Part shown: one piece after another, positions 6,731-11,437 of the stretch
How positions within the stretch are numbered: position 1 is the stretch's first letter
How the letters are laid out: the number at the start of each line of letters is the position of its first letter
Assembly (NCBI GenBank): GCA_030587525.1
Contig: JAUQYW010000445.1
Coordinates: forward strand, 1-11,437
From: Candidatus Sigynarchaeota archaeon
GTDB taxonomy: Archaea; Asgardarchaeota; Lokiarchaeia; Sigynarchaeales; Sigynarchaeaceae
Reading direction: 5' to 3'
Length of the DNA: 11,437 nucleotides
Notes under the pieces: model-generated
Seen by the model: only the letters and a program-made list of their open reading frames with translations
The model's database searches: none
What the model was told of the DNA's origin: nothing
Program-made: the position numbers and the translations under genes

Positions 6731-6791
6731 AAGATCGAGGATACGAGGATCAAGATCGAGGATCTTGAATTCATTCCCACCCATTCCCACC
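6731..6791. repeat. Cluster of short direct and inverted repeats
   Basis: AAGATCGAGGAT occurs at 6731-6742 and 6752-6763 (21-bp period). TCAAGATC-GAG-GATCTTGA (6750-6768) is an 8-bp hairpin. CATTCCCACC is tandemly duplicated at 6772-6781 and 6782-6791. One frame through it reads KIEDTRIKIEDLEFIPTH, so it may be gene debris instead of a protein-binding array. Confidence 0.45.
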
Positions 6792-6814
6792 AAGGAACCA
6801 TGAAGGTATAAAGG

Positions 6815-6916
6815 ATGCGACCGAGCGTGTTGCTATCGAACAAGGGGATGATCAAGAATGGTGAAGCTGTCCTCAGTGATGAGTCCTTTCTTGAACTGGG
6901 CGCTAAAGTCCCATAG
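6815..6916 (+). CDS. Possible 33-aa ORF or C-terminal gene remnant
   Basis: The frame opens MRPSVLLSNKGMIKNGEAVL and ends LELGAKVP with a TAG at 6914, inside the first bases of 48-bp repeat B. Residue content is protein-like, but 33 residues is too short to judge. It could be the surviving end of a degraded gene whose upstream part is the KIEDTRIK frame at 6731-6808. Confidence 0.25.
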   Translation: MRPSVLLSNKGMIKNGEAVLSDESFLELGAKVP

Positions 6917-6958
6917 TGACTGGACTTAGCTCTTTTTTATAATCATTTCTTGTCTACG
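6911..6958. repeat. 48-bp dispersed repeat, copy B
   Basis: This is the direct-orientation partner of 2830-2877 (41 of 48 identical, ungapped). It lies 40 bp upstream of the PIN-domain gene. The two copies bracket ~4.0 kb holding the amidotransferase, the 213-aa orphan, the broken gene and the ParE-type toxin-antitoxin pair. Read on the minus strand, both copies give RRQEMI(M/I)KK, so a shared short coding remnant is an alternative. Confidence 0.6.
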
Positions 6959-6969
6959 ATCGATAGACA

Positions 6970-6977
6970 TATTAATA
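6970..6977 (+). promoter_or_regulatory. TATA box of the PIN-domain gene
   Basis: TATTAATA, within the palindrome ATATTAATAT (6969-6978), is centred ~25 nt upstream of the ATG at 6998. This predicts a leaderless mRNA starting at or next to the start codon. Confidence 0.5.
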
Positions 6978-6997
6978 TCAAGTTGTAGATCGATTTC

Positions 6998-7489
6998 ATG
7001 CGTTGGATATTGGATGCAAACACCATGATTTACCTGATAAAAGCAAACTTGCAGGACTTTTTTCTCCAATTGATACAAGATCCTGCAATCATCGATAGTA
7101 GCGTGCATGAAGAGGTTGTCGTGCAAGGGATAGCACGAGGTTATCTCGATGCAGTAGCAGCAAAGAAGTTTTTGGAAGATAACCAGGTACCCATCATGCC
7201 CGTGGATGTTTCGAGCGACATCATCAATTTCAAGGATGCAGGGGAGACAAGTTGCTATATTTTGACGAAGCAAGGTGGAGCGTGCATCACGTCCGACACG
7301 CGAGCGATTAAAAAATTGAAAATAGCGGGTGCAAGTTGCATGCAACTCGATATTTTCTTCCTGACCAAGTTCCTGGACAATAATTTTGATGAAACCAAAC
7401 TCGAAAGTTTATTAGATGACCTTTTGCGCGTGAATGCAACAACTCCAGAACGCAAGATGCAAATATTAAAAAACGCAAGAAAAAAATGA
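6998..7489 (+). CDS. PIN-domain protein, probable VapC-like ribonuclease toxin
   Basis: The 163-residue product carries the acidic PIN signature: D6 in the first strand (WILDANTMIYLI), E38/E39 (SVHEEVVVQG), D80 and E83 (KDAGETSCYIL) and D100 (ACITSDTRAIKK). PIN toxins are Mg2+-dependent ribonucleases that cleave tRNA, rRNA or mRNA; the target here is unknown. A ~45-residue tail (FLTKFLDNNFDETKLESLLD, then RVNATTPERKMQILKNARKK) follows the domain. The gene comes first, and an RHH/UPF0175-like antitoxin gene begins 14 nt after its stop, so toxin precedes antitoxin, the reverse of most vapBC operons. All catalytic acids appear present, so it is likely active. The order within the DUF3368/VapC subfamilies is not resolvable by eye. 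Confidence 0.8.
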   Translation: MRWILDANTMIYLIKANLQDFFLQLIQDPAIIDSSVHEEVVVQGIARGYLDAVAAKKFLEDNQVPIMPVDVSSDIINFKDAGETSCYILTKQGGACITSDTRAIKKLKIAGASCMQLDIFFLTKFLDNNFDETKLESLLDDLLRVNATTPERKMQILKNARKK

Positions 7490-7503
7490 ACAGATGATAC
7501 ACC

Positions 7504-7827
7504 ATGAGCAAAACCGTGAGCACCCGAATGGAAGAAGAGGAGATACAAAAGTTAAACGCCATCGCGAACGAGGAGCACCTCGATCGATCCGCACTGATCC
7601 GAAAGTTCGTTCTTGACCAGATCAAACTGCACGACATGAAACGAGCAGCCGAGCATTACCGAAAAGGCGTGGCAAGCTTGCAAGAGGCCGCGACTATGGC
7701 AGGCGCTTCGCTCTACGACATGATGGACTTCGTTGAAAAGGAGAAGATCCGTCCACCCGTGCAATCAACCCAGGAGATCGATGCCGAAATTCATGATGCC
7801 ATCGGGATCGCGAAAAAAAATCGATAA
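7504..7827 (+). CDS. RHH/UPF0175-like antitoxin, 107 aa
   Basis: Residues 1-45 look like a ribbon-helix-helix DNA-binding fold: strand SKTVSTRM, helix EEEEIQKLNAIANEEH, helix DRSALIRKFVLDQI. Residues ~48-85 match the UPF0175 pattern (AAEHYRKGVASLQEAATMAG, then SLYDMMDFVEKEKI), a helical segment seen in antitoxins paired with PIN toxins. The acidic C-terminal tail (STQEIDAEIHDAIGIAKK) would be the toxin-binding part. It is expected to bind the PIN protein and repress the operon. It lies between an intact PIN gene and a truncated PIN remnant, and UPF0175 antitoxins usually precede a DUF3368 PIN toxin. A TGAT 5 nt before the ATG may serve as ribosome-binding site. Confidence 0.8.
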   Translation: MSKTVSTRMEEEEIQKLNAIANEEHLDRSALIRKFVLDQIKLHDMKRAAEHYRKGVASLQEAATMAGASLYDMMDFVEKEKIRPPVQSTQEIDAEIHDAIGIAKKNR

Positions 7828-8259
7828 GAAGATCATCAACGTAAAGGTTAACACTTCGCTTAAGCCGCGGTCAGTTTCAAGTCTTGGCGCGGGAGAACGA
7901 GAAACGATAGAATGCTGCTTGAGGAATGCTGCGATCCTGGTATGTGACGACCGCCAAGCAGTTACCCACGTGCTTTGCCTTGGCTTGAAACCTAAAAAAT
8001 CCGAATATCCTCGTATCCGGTTATGTTCATTGCTTACTTTCAATACCAATCTTTCAAGTTTAATCAAAACTAAGGATGTTTTGATGTTATTCATCACGAA
8101 AGCAACTGGCATTCTATCATTCATCCCAGGGGGATCTCCATTATTCCAGAGACTATCAACGTTATCTATTAAGCGCTGAATGTCTGCTTTCGGGAAATGA
8201 CCTGTTTTCTCCCAACGAGTTTGTTCGTCTATCATAAAATTCTCGGTTTGACAAGGCAT
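7765..8259 (-). CDS. Hypothetical protein, 164 aa, antisense to the PIN remnant
   Basis: Not recognised. The N-terminal half (MPCQTENFMIDEQTRWEKTG, FPKADIQRLIDNVDSLWNNG, PVAFVMNNIKTSLVLIKLER) looks like a genuine folded-protein sequence. The C-terminal half, from about residue 85, runs antisense through the PIN-like segment and then into the end of the antitoxin gene (63 bp overlap), and is less convincing. A likely reading is a real gene whose original 3' part was lost, so that translation now runs on into foreign DNA. Its ATG lies 6 nt after the stop of a short minus-strand coding-like fragment (8266-8349), an operon-like arrangement. No membrane helices or motifs were assigned. Confidence 0.4.
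   Translation of the reverse strand: MPCQTENFMIDEQTRWEKTGHFPKADIQRLIDNVDSLWNNGDPPGMNDRMPVAFVMNNIKTSLVLIKLERLVLKVSNEHNRIRGYSDFLGFKPRQSTWVTAWRSSHTRIAAFLKQHSIVSRSPAPRLETDRGLSEVLTFTLMIFLSIFFRDPDGIMNFGIDLLG
7819..8179 (+). pseudogene. Truncated PIN (DUF3368-like) toxin remnant
   Basis: Directly after the antitoxin, the frame reads IINVKVNTSL...SLGAGERETIECCLRNAAIL then VCDDRQAVTHVLCLGLKP. This matches the second half of a DUF3368-type PIN domain: the LGxGE-x-E-(A/T)-I helix followed by strand and DDR. The N-terminal part with the first catalytic Asp and the Glu is absent: the preceding bases belong to the antitoxin. No start codon is sensibly placed, though an overlapping one at 7780 exists. Beyond ~8010 the PIN pattern fades. 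It is probably the debris of the original cognate toxin of the UPF0175-like antitoxin and should have no nuclease activity. Confidence 0.5.
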
Positions 8260-8265
8260 TGTCGC

Positions 8266-8349
8266 TCAATTATCTTTCTTGAGTATCGGGACCTTCACGA
8301 TATCAGCGCCTTCCGCAAGTGGGAGACACTTCACGTTCCGAAACTTGTT
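8266..8349 (-). other. Short coding-like fragment upstream of the 164-aa ORF
   Basis: Between stops, the minus strand reads KFRNVKCLPLAEGADIVKVP then ILKKDN. It could be a 22-codon ORF from a GTG at ~8334 or the surviving C-terminus of a lost gene. The rest of the 8260-8406 spacer shows nothing else. Confidence 0.2.
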
Positions 8350-8406
8350 TTATGATGAGTGGCCCTTAATACAAAAAAGATATCAATAATTGAAGTGTTT
8401 GATTAA

Positions 8407-9591
8407 TCAGTTAATTCGATAGCAGCTCTCGCAAAAATATTTGCCCTTCCACATAGAATAACCATCCTCACCTAAATCAATTATCTTGTTGCATTTTGCA
8501 CAGTGTATTGGTTTGAATGCGGGTGGATTGGGAAGCTTTTCGAAATTGTATTGGTTCGTCCCATACCACACATACATTTCGGTTTCAAACGCCTCGCGGC
8601 ATTGCTTGCAGTCTTGCCATTTTCCCGGGTGCCCTTCAACGTGGTGGAAACTACACAACGTGTACCGGTTATGGTTTCGATAGCAGCTGTTCCGCGCATA
8701 CGAGAACATAACGTACTGATCCTCATCATCGCAAATCCATTGGCCGCAGCATTCGGTCTTCGTCAAGTGACCGGCTTTCCCGCAGAGTCCACACCGCTTG
8801 AGACTGGTTTTTGGAACTTTCTCTAATGATGGAGCCATTTCGGGCAATTCAAGCAAGGGAAATTTCGATTTCCTGGGAACCACGCCAGCATCTTCCCGAT
8901 GACTCGGATTCGATCTAATGGATCCGGGTTGTGCTCCCGAACCGTCGCCCATCGATACGGGTTTATTGCTTCCACAGCAGCGCTTGTATTTTAGGCCGCT
9001 CCCGCAAGGACACGGCTCGTTTCGTCCTATCTTCCGACCGGGAACTTGGCCTTTTGTCGAAGATGGTTTACGGATGTGAATAACGGGATAAATTGCATCG
9101 TCTTCATCACCAACCGTGATTTCGTCTTTATGATTCCCTAATGGTTTTGCATAGAAGGGGTCATCAAACATAGGATTCGAGGTATCCTGTTGGTTCAAGC
9201 AATGTGTGGAGCAGGTCTTGCAACATGAATCTTGCATCTGAATCGAGTCATTCAACCCGGTGACCAATTTCGCGATGATGGTTTGCGGAGCGCCGGGTAG
9301 GTGCTGCTTAACCAAATCCGTGGTCACCACGAGCGAGTTTGCATTTGTTACTTGCTTGCGAATGATGATCTGCTTGAGTTTCTTGGAAATATCGATTGCC
9401 ATTGGCTGGATAACGCTCTCTTGCAGCCATTTCTTGAAGGCAGGGCGTTCTAAAAACATTCCAAGGCTGGATTCGAAACCAAGCGCCATTTCGTAGCAAT
9501 ACCAGTTCACGTTTCTTTTCTCGTCGCTTGTCGTGTAAAAATCGGAGGGTGAGATACCTTTGTGTTCGTTCATAGCTCTTATCAACTTCAT
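8407..9591 (-). CDS. SEC-C motif protein with four Cys-rich zinc-binding segments, 394 aa
   Basis: The N-terminal ~115 residues are helical and Cys-poor. Four metal-binding segments follow. First is CCKTCSTHC (123-131). Second is a canonical SEC-C motif, GRNEPCPCGSGLKYKRCC (C194, C196, C205, C206). Third is a long cluster from RCGLCGK (C267, C270) through ECCGQWIC (C281, C282, C287), C303, C313 with His316-317, to CKQC (C328, C331). Last is a LIM/ribbon-like CAKC...CESC pair (C364, C367, C387, C390). SEC-C was first described at the SecA C-terminus, where it binds zinc, and recurs in many unrelated proteins; here nothing indicates SecA. The role is unknown; protein or nucleic-acid binding is likely. 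It is a single gene. A TATA-like GGTATAATTG ~29 nt before an in-frame ATG at 9573 makes that internal Met an alternative leaderless start. Confidence 0.8.
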   Translation of the reverse strand: MKLIRAMNEHKGISPSDFYTTSDEKRNVNWYCYEMALGFESSLGMFLERPAFKKWLQESVIQPMAIDISKKLKQIIIRKQVTNANSLVVTTDLVKQHLPGAPQTIIAKLVTGLNDSIQMQDSCCKTCSTHCLNQQDTSNPMFDDPFYAKPLGNHKDEITVGDEDDAIYPVIHIRKPSSTKGQVPGRKIGRNEPCPCGSGLKYKRCCGSNKPVSMGDGSGAQPGSIRSNPSHREDAGVVPRKSKFPLLELPEMAPSLEKVPKTSLKRCGLCGKAGHLTKTECCGQWICDDEDQYVMFSYARNSCYRNHNRYTLCSFHHVEGHPGKWQDCKQCREAFETEMYVWYGTNQYNFEKLPNPPAFKPIHCAKCNKIIDLGEDGYSMWKGKYFCESCYRIN

Positions 9592-10071
9592 TCGTCAATT
9601 ATACCTAGCTAACTCGTGTTTACGTGCCAATCCTTTTTGTCGGAACGCTATGGATGGAATCCTTAGCTGTAGAATGCTTTTTCGTTTAAGATTATAACAC
9701 AATCTACGTTTAAAAACAGATACGTTATTAGCAAGGCATATAACTCACGGCTTCGTGATAGGTTCCCGTTATCAAGAGATAATTGAGGAAAAAAAGGAGT
9801 TTCGAGGATTGGAAATATCATCCACGTCACGCGGATTTACTATAATTCTTTATCAAGAACTCTTGATACGCAGCAAAATCTTCTTTCCCGGTAACTACAC
9901 GAATGGCACATACACGATAAATCGATGCTTTCACTTGGAAAGGGAAAGGCACCTCCGAGCCCGGAGAAAAGGTGTCACGTTGTTAATTCCCAAACCTTCA
10001 ATTGCCGCCGCGCCGATGGGGCAACCAAGACGAATAGACCATGGCGAGAGAAAAACTAGCGACCGCAGCGA
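9592..10071. other. Long spacer, mostly non-coding
   Basis: Apart from the SEC-C gene promoter, an inverted repeat TATCAAGA-AC-TCTTGATA at 9851-9868 (with another TATCAAGAGAT near 9770) and the mini-ORF below, I see nothing. A GTG-started plus-strand frame, 9755-10093, has unconvincing content and runs into the acyltransferase gene antisense. The part from ~9960 is more GC-rich than the rest. Confidence 0.5.
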
Positions 10072-10075
10072 TCAT
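9998..10075 (-). CDS. Possible 25-codon membrane mini-ORF, apparently frameshifted
   Basis: Its ATG overlaps the stop of the acyltransferase gene as ATGA (10072-10075), the classic coupled arrangement. It reads MIAAVASFSLAMVYSSWLP and stops at 9998. Removing one C from the CCCC run would join a second frame, PIGAAAIEGLGINNVTPFLR, ending ~9940 and extending the hydrophobic helix. It may be a small membrane protein with a homopolymer error, a decayed gene, or chance. Confidence 0.25.
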   Translation of the reverse strand: MIAAVASFSLAMVYSSWLPHRRGGN

Positions 10076-11133
10076 CGTATGATAACCTCGTAAACCCGGA
10101 ATTCCTTGATAATGGCATTGTACCCGACCTTCACGGTCGACAGTGCCTTGTCGGATTCCGCCCAGATCGACGCGTGTTCATAATGCGTTGCCACAAGATC
10201 CTTCAACACTTGCTCGGAATACTCGGCAAAGTTAAGCATGAGCTTGCGACCTTGATACGCGGGTTCCAGCATATAAATCTCTCCTATAACACCCGTTACC
10301 CGAGCACCTGCGAAGACTTGGAACCAATCTGGTTGCATAATGACCCCGCCGGCCAGCACATCACCATCGAAGTAGAATGCCAGCAATTTCTCGCCGTGGG
10401 GCACCAACTTGTATGCTTTGGCCGCCGTCACGAGACGGACCGCGGTTGCGAGCTGATAATCGGGCCGGTACACAAGCAAGTGGTTCATCATATCCGCCAC
10501 GCGGCCTGCAATGTCACCCGGATTGTCGAGATCCGGGTTCACGACGCGGAAACTTCGATCGAGCTTGATGGCATCGATGTAAGCCCTGGTTTTACCGAAA
10601 TCTTGCGAAAAATTGTAGTATTTATCCGTATGGTCAAAGTAGTCATCCGATTCGAGCTCGAAGAAGGCATATGCATCATTCCGCGTGTTGAACGACGTGC
10701 CCGCTATGACGGGAAGCCCAAATCCTGATACCTGGATTCCATATCCGAAGAGGATACGGGGGACGTTCACGGGGCCGCGTAGCGCTGTGCAACCCGCCTT
10801 TTCAGCAATATCGCGTGCTGCTTCCACGAGCCTCGCAAGAGTGTCTGCATCCAGCGCGGTCACAAGGCCGAAGCATGCCACGGTTTCCCGTCCGGCAGAC
10901 CGGTACCATGGATCCTTGAACACGGCCAAGGATCCAATTGTTTTATTGCCAAATCTGTATGCCAGGAACGACACGAACCCGCCACCCAGCTCCATTTCGC
11001 TGAACGATTGCCGTACTTGATCTTCAAGGTCAAGTCCATGAATGATGCCATTGAACCGCGATCGCGCCCAGAAGTCGTCGAACTTGACTGTCTGAACGCA
11101 GTTCGGGTAATTATCCATCCATTCCAGTACCAT
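10072..11133 (-). CDS. GNAT-fold acyltransferase-like protein, 353 aa
   Basis: The length and layout fit the ~350-400-residue tandem-GNAT-like proteins common in bacteria and archaea. Residues 52-95 hold strands GGFVSFLAYRFGNKTIGSLA and ACFGLVTALD. A helix DTLARLVEAARDIAEKAGC follows, then the conserved ALRGPVNVP (117-125) and a Gly/Phe loop (SGFGLPVI). A second GNAT-like half spans ~250-345: AFYFDGDVLAGGVIM, GEIYMLEPAYQGRKLMLNFA, and the final helix around KALSTVKVGYNAIIKEFRVY. Such proteins presumably transfer an acyl or aminoacyl group from a CoA-type donor; the substrate is unknown. The ATG follows GTGAT at 5-nt spacing, with TTTAAATAT at 11163-11171 as a possible TATA box. Codon use is GC-richer than in the toxin region, like the amidotransferase and surface genes, suggesting native genes. 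Confidence 0.8.
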   Translation of the reverse strand: MVLEWMDNYPNCVQTVKFDDFWARSRFNGIIHGLDLEDQVRQSFSEMELGGGFVSFLAYRFGNKTIGSLAVFKDPWYRSAGRETVACFGLVTALDADTLARLVEAARDIAEKAGCTALRGPVNVPRILFGYGIQVSGFGLPVIAGTSFNTRNDAYAFFELESDDYFDHTDKYYNFSQDFGKTRAYIDAIKLDRSFRVVNPDLDNPGDIAGRVADMMNHLLVYRPDYQLATAVRLVTAAKAYKLVPHGEKLLAFYFDGDVLAGGVIMQPDWFQVFAGARVTGVIGEIYMLEPAYQGRKLMLNFAEYSEQVLKDLVATHYEHASIWAESDKALSTVKVGYNAIIKEFRVYEVIIR

Positions 11134-11414
11134 GAGTCATCACGAGCCACCGATAGAATGAAATATTTAAAGGGAAACTCCAGACAAGTGACCGTTTTAA
11201 GTGGCGGCACCAAAATTCTTAATCTAAAAATATCGATCCTCCCCCGTGCAAGAATGTAACGGGCGAGGATCATGATCACTAAAATGAAAGTGGAGATCAA
11301 GTCACGAACAAGTGAATCAAGCACGTTATGAGTCTAAAGAAGCAAAAACGTTTAAAGGGAGCTGTTCTCTCTTATTAAGTACGCCAATACCAAACAAAAG
11401 AGAACAAGACTCCC
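11134..11414. other. Spacer between divergent genes
   Basis: AT-rich, with no credible coding frame. TTTAAAGGGA occurs twice in plus orientation (11168-11177 and 11351-11360), and CTTATTAAGT at 11371-11380 could be a TATA element for a plus-strand gene. No RNA gene was recognised. Confidence 0.4.
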
Positions 11415-11437
11415 ATGATCACCAAGCAACTATCCTT
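11415..11437 (+). CDS. Possible start of a gene running off the window
   Basis: ATG at 11415 opens MITKQLS and is cut by the window edge. It lies ~40 nt after a TATA-like CTTATTAAGT and after a long spacer. Seven codons give no information on function. Confidence 0.2.

Noticed and set aside
2830..6958. Calling the 4 kb block an integrated element with att sites
   Set aside because: No integrase, transposase, tRNA target or terminal inverted repeat was seen; the direct repeats alone do not establish integration, so it is left as a finding.
9755..10093. 112-codon plus-strand frame starting at GTG
   Set aside because: It has no family signal, its codons span AT-rich spacer and GC-rich debris alike, no ribosome-binding site is seen, and it ends antisense inside the acyltransferase gene.
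10174..11020. Plus-strand frames of 63-184 codons
   Set aside because: They are antisense to the acyltransferase gene, whose RGPVN-type motifs and layout are clear.

Overview
The window looks archaeal. TATA-like boxes sit about 25 bp upstream of several start codons, two of which would be leaderless. Other starts carry a short GGTGA/GTGAT Shine-Dalgarno about 5 nt upstream, and T-tracts follow a stop codon. The gene content agrees: a Ser/Thr/Asn-rich sequon-laden surface protein with a C-terminal membrane helix, a stand-alone class II glutamine amidotransferase carrying a winged-helix tail, and several PIN and ParE/RelE toxin-antitoxin genes. The lineage cannot be fixed from sequence alone; an Asgard-type archaeon is only a guess.

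Layout. (1) 1-2616, minus strand: one long open frame that leaves the window at its 3' end. It encodes a secreted surface protein made of eight ~100-residue Ig-like repeats. (2) 2617-3333: AT-rich spacer with a hairpin and one copy of a dispersed 48-bp repeat, then a small hypothetical minus-strand gene. (3) 3334-4431: glutamine amidotransferase. Its true N-terminus, including the catalytic Cys, begins at an ACG codon, so ordinary gene calling truncates it. A strong hairpin plus T-tracts follows. (4) 4432-5389: a promoter with a perfect 18-bp palindrome at the expected transcription start, driving an unrecognised 213-residue protein. (5) 5390-6106: low-integrity DNA with coding-like pieces in different frames, a 43-nt hairpin and a 73-codon tail that looks like the end of a broken gene. 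(6) 6101-6567, minus: ParE/RelE-type toxin with its antitoxin. (7) 6568-6997: small repeats, a 33-codon ORF and the second copy of the 48-bp repeat. (8) 6998-8259: PIN-domain protein, RHH/UPF0175-like antitoxin, a PIN remnant without its N-terminus, and an antisense hypothetical ORF. (9) 8407-9591, minus: multi-zinc-binding SEC-C protein. (10) 9592-10071: mostly non-coding, with a possible frameshifted mini-ORF. (11) 10072-11133, minus: GNAT-like acyltransferase. (12) 11134-11437: spacer, with a possible gene start at the edge.

Apart from the two toxin-antitoxin pairs there is no evident pathway. The genes are mostly single transcription units separated by long AT-rich spacers and gene debris, as expected of an accessory, frequently rearranged region. 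The ~4 kb between the two 48-bp repeats may be one inserted or rearranged block, but this is inference.
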